From Fomitopsis serialis (taxonomy: Eukaryota > Basidiomycota > Agaricomycetes > Polyporales > Fomitopsidaceae), in the NCBI RefSeq assembly GCF_022376445.1, contig NW_025955051.1, positions 94,178-158,177 of the forward strand: 64,000 nucleotides of DNA. The letters run 5' to 3'. Below the pieces are notes generated by a model. It ran no database searches and was not told the DNA's origin. It was given only the letters and a program-made list of their open reading frames with translations. Position numbers and translations under genes: made by a program. Below are positions 23,900 to 35,573 of this stretch, piece by piece (position 1 is the stretch's first letter; each line of letters starts with the position of its first letter).

Positions 23900-24275
23900 G
23901 CCCGCCCGGGTACAGACCCGCAACCGCGGGTACGGGTTCCGCAGGAGCAAAGGTGAGTCCGGGGGTCCACGGGCAAGTGGGAGAGCGTAAGCCCGGGCGA
24001 GCGGGTCCACGAGCAAGTAGGTGCGCGGATGGGTGGGTGATCGCATGGGCAAGTAGCCGAGCAGGTGACCGAGCGAGTAGACGGGAGCACTACCGAGAGG
24101 GGGCACAATCGAGGGGCCGTAGGTGAGAGGGCAAGAATGCGAGACTGGGCGGGCAGGTCATCAGACGAGTGAGTTGACGAGAAAGCGAGGGAGAGCAAGC
24201 GAGCAGGCGGGCCCGTGAGCTAGGAAGAGGGCGAGAGCAGGCGACCAAGTGGGCGAGCGAGCGAGCACCTCGGCA
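23900..24275 (+). repeat. Degenerate low-complexity tract, (CGAGCAGG/GGGCGAGC)-like
   Basis: G- and A-rich on the plus strand, made of imperfect short units such as GGGCGAGCGGGTCC, CGAGCAAGTGGGCGAG and GCGAGCGAGCGAGC. No fixed period was established by eye. The complementary composition and units reappear in the opposite sense at 25895-26250. Confidence 0.75.
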
Positions 24276-25894
24276 GGCTAACTAGTTCTGCAGACGCAGA
24301 CGCACCATATATACGCCTTCAGAGACCTTTGATACTGAGCACTGTCACGCGTGGCGAGGCCTACGGCGCTCAAGCATGGTGAACTGGAATCCCCTCCTCC
24401 TCCTCCTTCGTAGCGCGGCAACCGCGGGCGCTTCTGGCGCCGGTGAGTTTTGCTCGCGCGTTCAGTCGTCGGTATGACCTCATTGACGTCTTCATGGTGC
24501 TGATTGTGAGGCACAGAGTCCAAAAATGAGCCTTTCTAGTTCGTACGCCGAGTAGCTGGCCAGCGGTGAAAGGAGGAGACAGACACGGGACGCAACGTGA
24601 CCGAGGCGCGTGGCGGCTTTTGCTGCGTAGCGCAAACAGGCACAAACGCCCAAACCGTACATACTGAGTTGATCTACGATCGTGGTCATCCAACTCGACC
24701 TCGCCCAACTGCTATCACTGCACTTCAACGCGAAATTTCCACGTGGAATAAGCGGGGGAGAGACGGTATATTCTGTACCTTACCTATTAATATCGCGCCC
24801 GACCGATGTCCTGCCTCTTTCCCTCTCTTTCCTCGATTGGAGCCTGATTTGGAGCCACCATGACGCGAGCTCGTGACGTATTACCACGACGCGTCGCGAG
24901 CATCGTGGCTTTCGCGCATACATCCACCTCATCGACATCCTTGATCCACAACTCCCACCTCCATGCAAAGTTGCAACCGTCGAGTCGCGTGTTCAAGGCC
25001 CCTTTACGGTATGCAATGCGGTGCAAGCCTAAGGCGTAGTAGTCCGAGTCAGGCGAATCATGCAGGCACGACTGGAGATCGAGTAGCTAGTGTGGCACTG
25101 CGGCGTGCGCACAGAAGACCTACAGGTGAGTGAGTATGGCTGGGGTCGAACGAGCTGCATTGCGATGCGCGCAGCGACGGACTGACCTGGGCTCGACTTG
25201 CAGGAGGTGGGCAGCCGCCGGCGGCGTCCGCGTTGGTCTGTTTTGGACAGTTGGTCCGAGTCGCGCGCTCGTCTTTGAGTTAAAACCGCCACTCTGTGAG
25301 CACGTCTGTGATCTCGATCGGAGGGAGGGACTTACCCGATGTAAGCATACGCCGCCACGGCACTGTCTCGCAAATGATGATCATCCGGAGTCCATGGCTC
25401 AACACAGCTGACAAACTCGGGAAAGCAGAAATTTCCTGTCTGCTCGTAAGTACTTCTGCTTTAATTGCCATCATTTGTGAGCTCAATATCAGCCTTCTAC
25501 GGCATGCACATGGTGTCATACAGCCGCTCCTCGCGCAGGCCGGGGAGGAGAAGATGCGAATTCGCGAGAAAGCTTTACAGAAAAGGTACGTACAACTCCC
25601 AGGTTCGGAACATGTACATCGCTGACCATGATGCGGAAAGTGGTCTTCCGGCCCTACAGCACATTTCTGATACTGTAATTTTCGCTCCGACAGCTCCGAG
25701 TCTGTTGCCGCTGCAAATGGCATGGTCCCTGAGTCTGGTTTCGCACATGGGTAACAGAATGAAGTCAGCGGTACTAAAATAGGTGCGGCATTCTCGGAAA
25801 CTAGCTTTGTGCGCACTCGACATGACGACTATGGGTCCAGCAGCGAGCCAGGTATGAGGCTGTGACATCGCCCTCTTGCTACTAGTAGTTTGCT
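24276..25894. other. Segment between two opposite-sense low-complexity tracts, no supported gene
   Basis: Frames of up to 178 codons (25280-25816, minus) have no recognisable domain. A CTC-rich microsatellite stands at about 24389-24406. Confidence 0.4.
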
Positions 25895-26250
25895 TACTAC
25901 CTGCTTGCTCGCACACTGCTCGCTCGCCCTCGTCACCTGCTCGCCTGCTCTCGTCGTCCTTCTCGCCCGCTCGTCCTCCGTCACCTCGCCGGCCTGCCTT
26001 CCTTTTCCCTCATACTAGCCAGCTCGCCCGCCTGCTTGCTCGCGCACTCGGCTTATTGTCCGACCGCTCGTTCACCCTCAGGCTCTCTTCCCCCCTCGCC
26101 TCTTGCCCGCTCGCCTTCCTGCCCGGCGCCGGCTCGTGCTTGCCCGCCTGTGCTCCCCCTCTAGCCAGCTCTCCCACATGCCTGCTCGTGCTCGTCTTTT
26201 TACCCACTTGCCCTTCTCGGCCGTCCACCCATCTTCCTGCGCGAGCTGCA
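25895..26250 (-). repeat. Degenerate low-complexity tract in the opposite sense
   Basis: C- and T-rich on the plus strand: units such as CTGCTCGCTCGCCC, CTCGCCTGCTC and CACTTGCCC, which are complements of the units in 23900-24275. The open frames here (for example 25876-26325) are products of the composition and not genes. Confidence 0.75.
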
Positions 26251-28759
26251 CTACCCGCACAACCCGCGTCGAACCGCGCAGCACCTGTACACAGGCAGGT
26301 ACAGGTCTGGGTCGTGCATATCTAGGTCCTACATATACTGTTGCCTGGCAGCTCGCTAACGCGTTGATGGTTGGGCCTGTCCAATGTGTACATAGCATTA
26401 TAAAATACATACCAACGAAGCTGAAGTGAAGCAAGAGACACGAGCTAGGGATGCGAGCGAGGATACCTGGCGGATTGGGTAGGGAAAGTGCCCAGAAATC
26501 AATCGGAAATGTCGCTTTTCCTGCACCTTTTCGTCCCATATCCTCCGAGGAAATACGGCGGGAAAGCGCAGGAAATCTTGCCTTTCCCACACATATCCTG
26601 TCAGAAAATTCCGCTTGACGCGCAGTGTATGTGAAATACAGGCAGTGACAATTCCATATCTAGGAGGCTAATGCTTTCGCATTTCCTGTTTCAGCGAAAC
26701 GACGCACGTCACCCGGAGCTGTCAAACACCGCATTGCTAGAGTCTGCAATTACAACGACGCATCGAACGGCTGAACCGACCATGCCAATATGCCAGCCTG
26801 TGAGGTGAGTATCGGTGATACACTTTGCAGTAACGCACACGATCACCCAGTACAAAGGTTCATACTTAGCTTGCAAGGCGGAACACCACTACCACGTAGT
26901 ATTGCAACATATGGAGTTATCGAAGATGCACCCGCTGCTGAATGTCTGGAACCTATTGCGGGATCGGCCATGGCACAACAGATCGTGCAGCATCCGAATT
27001 TGAAAGCTGATCAAGCGCTGACGAGCCTGAGCCAAGGACGTGTCGCTCTTTCCAACGTGCGTTCCGACCCTCTCTTCCCGCTTATCCCTGTGCTGTCTAC
27101 GCTCTGCACGGTGTGATGCTGGCTGACTGCGGCTAGTCTCTCGCAAGCAGATCCTCTGAGTCTCGCTGAAGAGCGGTTCGGTACATGGGCTCCGGGGTCG
27201 GCGAACACGTCCGAATGCTTGACTCAGACGCGCTGAGGTGACCGACTCAGCTGAAAAGTGCTTAACTCACACTCTTATACGTCAGACTCCAGTACTAACA
27301 TAATCGCGTAATGCAGACTCGCTGAACACCGCTGTTCGATATATCCGTTGTGAGTGACTCCGAACCCGCCCCACCTCAGACATCATCATGACAGTGATGT
27401 TCTTCTCATTTTTCATTGCGACCAATAGTCGCGTATGATGACCTGAGCCGGCAAGCTAAGCAAAAACGGGGATTTCCTTCATACCGAAAGCTCTGCGAGG
27501 AGGTTCGTTCCGCACCTGTGGCTTGCCTCGTTTGTAAGATGACCGTGCGGAGCACTGCTAACGACGTTTTCGGTCTTGTCTGCACAGATGACCTCGCAAC
27601 ACGGAGAAAACCCCGCGACGATTCTTGATTTACTCCTCTTGAAATGAGAGTGCGGGTGTCTAGTGAGTTGCGTCCCGCTCCAACATGGCGCATCACCTGG
27701 CGTACGACGCACAGTACACCGGTGCTGTGGGGACTCTCGGGCACTCGAGCGTGGCGATGGACGCATGGAGGTCAGGCATACCAATTGTGAATCAATCGAT
27801 CCGCTTTGGACGGGCTGACCCACATACCACTGTAGCCTTCATTTAGGGCATTCCAAGCCTTGCATGGGCGAGATAGTGGGCTTATCTCGCATCGCTGGAA
27901 CTGGTGCTACCGAAGTGGCCATCGCTCAGGTTGCCCATTCATCAGCCTATCCAATAGCAGATGAGCGGACAACCTGAGCGATGACCACCGTTCTGCTAGA
28001 CTGCCACACGCAATGCGAATAGGGGAGGCGACGCAGTGCCGGTGTGTAGTTGCAACCACTTATACTCACCGAAGGCAGCTCGCTCAACCTCGTGACTAGA
28101 TGAACGGTCTTTCCCACTCGCCGCGAGCACGCGCGATGTCGAACCCTTGGGAGGGACTTGGCCTGTGCGCGTGAGTACCGAGTACAGCTCAAGTCGACGA
28201 CCGGGCTCAGGAAGCGGTTACTTCTTCCTCATGGAAAAAACATAGAATCCCGAATCGATGGGATTTGCGATGTGACGGTGTATCAATGTTTCTTGATCAT
28301 CACTTCAGACCGGCGGAGCTCGGTGCGCCCATCGGCTGGATGTTCAATAACGTCAAATGCATCTTAAGCACGACAAGGCGTTGCCATGCTGGTATTTTAC
28401 AAAGCGTCGGCCACCAGTCAGTGTCCGAATGGCCTGAGGGACGGGACACTTCGCACTTCAACGCTTCTGTTCCGAGCTCCGGTATATGCAACGGCCCGCA
28501 TGCAACACTACGTCAACAGCCTACTCACCTATACACCGCCTGCGCGCTTCAAACACCTGAATGAGACCGTCCGATCAAATACGTTCGATCTCACCGGTAC
28601 CAGCGACTTGAAAGCGGCGCGTGTTTAGTCACATACTTGAAGTGGTATCTGGAGTGGCTTACGGGGAGATTTAAGCAGGAACGGTCCGTGGTCCCCATCC
28701 CACATCGAGCTCTAGCTCTGCAACAATTGTGTTACAACCACACCCATACGATCGAATCC
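26251..28759. other. No supported gene; contains a long-stem hairpin
   Basis: Short frames only (108 codons at 26790-27116, 99 codons at 28265-28564), unrecognised. The hairpin is listed separately. Confidence 0.45.
27915..27988. repeat. Inverted repeat/hairpin, 19-base stem
   Basis: CATCGCTCAGGTTG (27920-27933) is followed after 36 bases by its exact complement (27970-27983). Pairing extends outward by four more bases after one mismatch (27919 with 27984). It could be a miniature foldback element or a structured transcript. Confidence 0.7.
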
Positions 28760-29781
28760 ATGGTCGATACAGGGTCCCCCGGTCAGAACCAGTCGCAACC
28801 TATCGCGCACCAGGGCAGGACCTATCAGTCCTACCCAGGCTCGAACTATGTCCTGCCTTCCGACGCACCCGAGAGAGAGAGGTACGTGTCCGCGAATTCT
28901 CTGGCGAAACCACGCTGACGACATGCACAAGGCTCTCCCTTCAGCACCGATTGCTGAAAAGCGTGTTCGAGGACCGAGTGATCATCCCACCTGTCATTAT
29001 ATCGCCAGAAGACTCTGTGCTGGACAGTGGGACCGGCTCAGGTAAGGCGGTCAACAAGAGCGTTGTGTGTTCACACCTAACGATATACGCAGGTACTTGG
29101 TTGCTCGACGCGATCGAGTCGATACCTGCGTCCACCGCCGTACACGCCGTCGATATCGAGTCTCGCCTTTGGCCCGTGAACGACCCCCGCGTCGTCGCAC
29201 GAGGGAACGTCGATTTCCACGTCGGAAGCATCACCTCCCTCCCGGAGGACTGGACCGCCCGTTTTAAGCTCGTCCACCAGAGGCTGCTCGTCGCGGCGCT
29301 GCGCTCGCCGGAGTGGGTTCAGGCGCTCAGAGAGATCTTCCGGGTGCTGCAGCCTGGCGGATGGGTGCAGCTCGGCGAGGTCGGGCCCTGGAAGGCGGGC
29401 CCGGCGACGGAGAGACATACCGCGCTGCTGCTGGCGCTCTTCCGCGACAAGGACCTCGTGCTCGACTGCGCCACACACATCCCTGATGTGCTCCGCGAGG
29501 TTGGTTTCACCGACGTTTTTGTCGAGGAGCGGACGATGCCGATGGGCCGCTGGGCGGGGCAGCCGGGGATCGACGCGCGGAACAACTTCCTTGGTGTGTT
29601 CAGGGGCATGAAGACTCCCATTCTCAATGGCGGAGGATATGGCTTTGTTGCTTCTGAGACGAAATTCGACGCCCTCCTCGACGAGGTGGAGAGGGAGATG
29701 GACGAGACCCCGGGAGCAGAGATCAAATTCTACATTATCTGTGCGCGCAAGCCTTCTCTTGTGCATGCGTCTCTTCTGTAA
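28760..29781 (+). CDS. SAM-dependent methyltransferase (class I, LaeA/UMTA-like)
   Basis: The start gives a hydrophilic N-terminus rich in Gln, Ser and Pro, with YQSYPGSNYVLPSDAPER, the usual lead-in of fungal small-molecule and LaeA-like methyltransferases. Two introns (about 28883-28930 and 29042-29092) are removed to join motif I, VLDSGTGSGTWLLD. The acidic post-I residue is in VDIESRLWP, then VDFHVGSITSLPEDW and FKLVHQRLLVAAL, and then EIFRVLQPGGWVQLGEV, the post-III strand. Total is about 300 residues, normal for the family. No break is seen. It is divergent from nothing close on its left and lies 1.06 kb before the isopropylmalate dehydratase gene on the same strand. It could methylate an O, N or carboxyl group. 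The substrate cannot be read from sequence. Confidence 0.88.
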
Positions 29782-30778
29782 TACTCCGGGCTCTCTATTT
29801 ATTTCCATGTCCTATTGGAGAGAGTACATCAGTAGTTTTCCTGGCTGACTTCCACTCGATACTCGTGATGAGATGAAAGAACGACTTTGTCAACTTCGTA
29901 ATATATGATCTTGTATATCAGTCACCGTTGTCTTTCGCAAGCGTAATCTGCGCAGGCCAGCACGCTCCTCTAGTAGGAACGCAAATACGCAAATACCCTC
30001 TGCATCAACATCAGCTGTCGAGACTCATGTTGTGCGCGTTGTTGAACAAGTCTATCGATTATGTTAATCGGTTGAAGCCTCCTAGGCTATGTAACCGATC
30101 AGAATACAGTGCAAACTTCGGTAACTCTTATAATGGAGACGAAACGTATCCTGCACCGGTCTTGTACATATTGATATGGCTGTCATGACTTCGTCGCAAA
30201 CCTCCCCCACTTCGAAAGTCCAGCCCGGGCCTTCCCTTCGTCCACTGATTATATCGATGGTTGAGCCAATGAAGAAGATGAAGAGGACTTGTTGTGCGGC
30301 GCGTGCTGTATGAAAATGGAATGGAGGGTAGGGGAGACCAGAGCGCTTCGAAAGTTGGTACTTACCTAGATCAGTCTGCAGGAGGATCGAGCCAAACGAG
30401 GAACTGAGCGTGCGGCGTGCGCCGCCCTCTTCCGAGGGAGTGATGCGCGCCTAATCTCCTCCTGCGTACGTAGACTCACTTCTATGTACGTGACGCTCGT
30501 GCCTCGCTCTGCTTAGAGTATCATCTAAGCTCGCCTCGAGCTCAGGCTGAATGGGGCTGATGCTTTGCTCCGATATTCAATGGCCCAGCAGAACACCGAT
30601 AGTGATCGGATTTTGAACGGCGGCCTTCTCACCGGCGTTCGGGAGTGGCTTCTGGAGTATGGACGTATTCCGATGCGTATGTTACCTCTTACTTCTCTCA
30701 CGCGCAGGTTGGGCAGCTGTATTGACATGGTGAGAACGCATGACAATCCTGCGATCTATATGACTCTTGCCCACTCGC
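29782..30778. other. Intergenic between methyltransferase and LEU1-type gene
   Basis: About 1 kb without a supported gene. It holds a short frame at 30565-30783 and, at 30378-30468, a weak imperfect inverted repeat based on GCAGGAGGA. Confidence 0.5.
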
Positions 30779-30785
30779 TATAAAT
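30779..30785 (+). promoter_or_regulatory. Possible TATA box of the LEU1-type gene
   Basis: TATAAAT lies 58 bases before the start codon at 30843, a reasonable distance for a fungal core promoter. Confidence 0.45.
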
Positions 30786-30842
30786 CCAGACGTTACGCGG
30801 ATGAATGCGTCGACGGATGCTTGATCGCACACAACGGTTGTC

Positions 30843-33594
30843 ATGTCCGTCTCTGAGAAACGCACCCTTTATGACAAGATCTGGGACTCACATATCGTGT
30901 GCGCCTTTGATTCACTTGTACACTTTGCCTTCAAGTTGTTTGACACGTGTTGTCTCACAGAGAAACGCTTGAAGACGGGACGTCACTCTTGTATATTGAT
31001 CGGTACGTCTTCATACTGCTCCATAGTCCGCTTGTTGGTGGCCTGACTGGCAGCGTTGAATGCAGTCACCTTGTTCACGAAGTAACAAGTCCGCAGGCGT
31101 TCGAAGGGTTGTGAGTTCTCTGGCATTTCATACTTGCGGGCTATGTGATACAAGCCTGTCCACCACGATCAGACGCCTCGCTGGTCGTCGTGTCCGTCGA
31201 CCGGATTGCACTCTGGCGACCGTCGACCATAACACTCCGTAAGTCGCACAACTTCTGGTAGGCTCATCTATTCTGACTTCGGGCATCGATTCATCAGAAC
31301 TGTATCGCGAAAGTCATTCCGTTCGCTGAGTTCCTACGTCACGGACCCAGAGGCTCTGGCTCAATGTCAAGCATTGGACCAGAATGTCGCAGAGTTCGGG
31401 TTGACATACTTCAACATGCAAGACAAAAGGCAGGGTACGTCGCCTCGTCCCCATTGAATCAGCAATTGTCGCTAATGCCACTTGGTCCCAGGAATTGTCC
31501 ATGTCATAGGACCAGAACAAGGTTTCACGGTGCGCGGCACCTTCCAATGTAACGCATAACCCTGCTCATTGTTTCTTAGCTACCCGGTACGACCTGCGTC
31601 TGCGGTGACTCACACACAACGAGTACGTCGCTAGGCATACTGAAGCCTAGCACCCTGATATCAACATGATGTTTCCCGCTAGCACATGGGGCGTTCGGCT
31701 GCCTCGCGTTCGGAATCGGCACATCCGAGGTCGAGCACGTCTTGGCCACCCAGTGCCTCCTGCAGACGAAGAGCAAGAACATGCGCATCAACATCGACGG
31801 CGCACTAGCCGAGGGTGTCACCTCCAAAGACGTGATCCTACACATCATCGGCGAGATCGGCGCGGCTGGAGCGTCGGGCACCGTCATCGAGTACACGGGG
31901 AGCGCGATCCGGAGCTTCAGCATGGAAGCGCGCATGAGCATCTGCAACATGAGCATCGAAGCGGGTGCGCGCGCAGGCATGATCGCCCCGGACGACGTGA
32001 CCTTCGCGTACTTGCGCGGCCGGCCGTTCGCGCCGCAGGGGCGGGACTGGGAGCGCGCCGTGGCGTACTGGAAGACGTTGCGAAGTGACGACGGCGCGGA
32101 GTTCGACCTCGACGTGGACATCCGCGCGGAGGCCGTCACGCCGACGGTCACATGGGGGACATCGCCGCAGGACGTTGTGTCCATCCTAGGGCGCACACCG
32201 GACCCCGCGCAGTTCACGGACGCTAACAAACGAAAGTATGTCGAACGCGCCTTGCAGTACATGGGCCTCGCCCCGAGCACGCCGATGCAAGATATCACCG
32301 TCAACACGGTCTTCATCGGGTCGTGCACGAACGGGCGCATTGAGGACCTGCGCTCTGCAGCCATGGTCGTGCTCGCTGCGGGTCCAACTGTGCGGGTGCA
32401 CGAAGGCGTGCATGCGATGGTGGTCCCTGGGTCGGGGCCGGTCAAAGCGCTCGCCGAGGCGGAGGGACTGGACGTTGTCTTCCAGAGGGCTGGGTTCGAC
32501 TGGCGCGAGCCTGGTTGTTCCTTGTGCTGTGGCCTGGCCGATACGCTCGGACCGGAAGAGCGCTGTGCGAGCACGACGAATCGCAACTTCGAAGGTCGTC
32601 AGGGCCCGCGTAGCCGCACGCACCTCCTCAGCCCCGCGATGGCTGCTGCTGCCGCTCTCGCTGGGAAGTTGATAGATGTGCGACGGTTTCTTGATCATGC
32701 CACGAATACTGGGCCTGCGTTGCATCTGGCGGCCAGTGCAGATGCATACTCGAAGACTGCCTCTGAGGAGCATGACCATGACCGCATACAGCCTGCCTCC
32801 CGTCGTCGTGGCAAGGCCGCACGCAGACCCAAAGATACTGCAGGTACCGGGCCGTTATCCATTGCCTTCAAGACACTGGAAGGCATCGCCGCTCCTCTGC
32901 ATATCCCGAATGTCGACACGGACGTACTCATCCCCGCCATGTTCGTCAAGACGCTGAAGCGCACTGGGCTCGCGGACTTCCTCTTCTTCTCTCTCCGTAA
33001 CGACACCCGCACCGGCACGAAAACCGACTTCGTGCTCAACAGAGACCCCTACAGGACGGCGAAGATACTCGTTTGCGATATGCCCAACTTCGGATGTGGT
33101 AGTTCACGCGAGCACGCCGCGTGGGCGTTGTAAGTTTCCTGTTGGCCTGGCTAAAGGTCGTCATAGCATCTGACGGATTATCGGACTGCAGGAAGGACTT
33201 CGGCATCCTCTGTGTGATCGCCCCCAGCTTCGGCGAGATCTTCCAGAGCAACTGCATGCAGAACGGGATGTTGCCCATCGTCCTCCCGACTCCCGACTGC
33301 CAGGCGCTCGCTGCGGATGCCGAGGAAGGCTCCGTGCTCGAAGTCGATCTGGACAAGCAAGAGATCAGGCGAGGTGAGGGCAGACCTCCTATCACCTTCG
33401 CCGTCGACCCGCTCCGAAGGCACCGCTTGTTGAATGGATTGGACGACATCACCTTAACTCTGCAGAGAGAAGACGCGATCGCGAGCTTTGAGGAGCGGAG
33501 GACGGAGTTATGGCCATGGCTTGACGGATTTGATCACGGTGGAGGCGATCTGATAGTCAGACCGGAGAAGAAGATCGACCATATGGATTGGTAG
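30843..33594 (+). CDS. LEU1: 3-isopropylmalate dehydratase (aconitase family), LEU1-type
   Basis: Isomerises 2-isopropylmalate to 3-isopropylmalate, the second committed step of leucine synthesis, using a 4Fe-4S cluster. The start [19 protein letters not shown] is the family's opening. Short introns crowd the first 850 bases, then an exon of about 1.45 kb follows. Seen in order: [30 protein letters not shown], cluster ligands in FIGSCTNGR (Cys 32324-32326) and PGCSLCCG (Cys 32516-32518, 32525-32527), [14 protein letters not shown], and the small-subunit half with [30 protein letters not shown] and [14 protein letters not shown]. Large and small domains are fused, as in fungi, and total length is about 780 residues as expected. 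No key residue is missing. Whether it is the cell's only copy or a second, dedicated one cannot be told here. Confidence 0.95.
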
Positions 33595-35573
33595 AGAGTG
33601 CGAGTGACGCTATCACCTAGAGCTGACAATCATTCCCAGCCTGTCACTGTCAGAGAGCTACCCACTGTTCATGCGCGCGAGTTGACACCTCAAGTCAAGC
33701 ATAGCTGCCGACTTGGTATGCTGCGAAATATGGTCAGACAATGCTTCGAGCCAGCCGCGCAGTACTCACCTGCGCAGATGAGACCGCAGTTTCAGCAACA
33801 CACCACCCCAGACCGCACTGCACTCCGGAGGACACAATAGCCTGTGTGCGACACATGCCGACGGAGCTGAGAAGGTGGTGTACGCTCCTGCGCGTGATAT
33901 GTCCGTGAACCCAGGGAGATTATGTAGTTCACGCGTACTTGTCGGAGGAAGCGCATTCGCTGAAGTGCATTCAACCACCACCTGGGATGGACACAGAAAA
34001 GTACACGACGTAGCAAGCTACTGGCCAGGGAGCACCACGCTGCCATCCCGGTTATTTCCGAGATCTACGCGTATCACGGCAGTAGACTAGGACCCCTGCC
34101 ACTTTGCTCTCCTGCCCGTGACCCGTCCGATGAGTATACACTGAGCCTGAGACTATGAAGCTTTAATATTGTAACTTCCACCCGAGAACAGTAGGATCCC
34201 AAACCATCTGAGGCGAGTTGTCGCCGGCTGCATTGCATGCGACTTGAAGAAACATTCGAGATATAGGATAGGCCATGACGGACTAAGTATAGAGACGGTT
34301 CACGGATGAGTCTAAGTACAGCCTGAGCCTGCGCCCGACTTCGCATGGCATGAAGCTCTTCAAATTACTTAGATCGGTCTGTCATCGAAGCCGCTGTTCT
34401 GAATGCCGTGAAGCTGGGCAGGAAGGGCTTCCAGCACCAGAAGACCGAAAAAATAGGATGGCTGCAGTGGCTATTGGCGAACGGTATGTAGGCGATGTAC
34501 GACAACTGAATCACTTCGAGCATGACATGCTGCGATGTAGGTGTACATCATACGCGCGAACATCTGCAGAGGACATCTCGCCATGAGACGGTGCCTCAGG
34601 CATGTGTCCGCCGTTGGCATGCATCTTAAATGAATCAACGACACATCAACGATGTTCCGCTTGCGTGTGGAGCCCATAGAAGGCAGCTTGCATGCGGGAA
34701 ACCCCATCTAGCCTACTGGGCATAATTTACTGCGGCGGAACATTGCTTCTCAACTATCTGCAGATACGGACACCGATAAAGGTCACAGCGCGCAACCGCC
34801 TGCCTGCCAACGAGGTACTTTTCAAGCCCTGCAGACGTCCCACCGCAAGGCCGTGCGGGTGCACCCAACGTCTTTCGCAAAAGGGGGGCGTGAAGAAACC
34901 TCGCTAGCTTGCGAGTCGGATCAGAACCGGTAGTGGAAGCAGACACTATCATTCAGGATGACCTGCCAGATAAAATGAGAGTGACCGACTCACCGGTGAC
35001 TGCCAAGATTGACGCTACGCCCGCTTCTCTACCGTGGTCAGAGAAGGGACACTGCAAAACTACAGTTCCAATGTAATCTCTCCGCGCCACGTCAAGTAGC
35101 GCGGAGGCATGATACGCGCAAGTACCGTAGATCCAGGATAATGTTCCGAGTAGTAGAGTACAGGTGGCATCCAGCGTGAAGTACCAACTTGTCTACATAT
35201 AGCAATCCATGTCGCGTACTAGTATGATCAAATGATGCGCCATCCGGCCGCGGCGTCGGAGTCCGGCGTTCTAAGTGCTAATATCTACAGATCAGCCAAG
35301 CTCAGGTTAAAGGCAGGCTAAAAGGTTTGCGTTGGCGCAACCGGACTCTGGGCTGCGATATCGCCGCGAGTAACATATGGGTACATGTGTACGCCCATCT
35401 GGCATTATATGCCTCCGCTCGTCTACCACTCCTCGAAGATGGTGTCGAGGGCCGGTCTACTAAGGGACGCTCCCGATCGGCACACTGACCGACTTCGCAT
35501 TCGATGCCTCCTTTCATGAGGAAAATACATAGAGGTAACGTTACATCCAAACCATATCCGCCTTCCCGCGCGC
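33595..35573. other. No supported gene, one orphan exon candidate
   Basis: Frames up to 90 codons only. A 111-base stretch at 34373-34483, bounded by AG and GTATGT, reads as 37 clean codons (RSVIEAAVLNAVKLGRKG...WLQWLLAN) but belongs to no family I recognise. Confidence 0.4.

Noticed and set aside
23806..24198. Frames of 89-204 codons on both strands
   Set aside because: They lie mainly in the GA-rich low-complexity tract; only the hydrolase fragment at the left end has family support.
25876..26325. 149-codon open frame on plus and matching frames on minus
   Set aside because: Produced by the low-complexity CT-rich composition; the protein would be Leu/Pro/Ser/Ala repeats without a fold.
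30632..30642. CCGGCGTTCGG, a CCG-N5-CGG site upstream of the LEU1-type gene, possible zinc-cluster (Leu3-like) site
   Set aside because: Such a site is expected often by chance, it is not repeated in the LEU4 upstream region, and the spacing is not the known Leu3 form.
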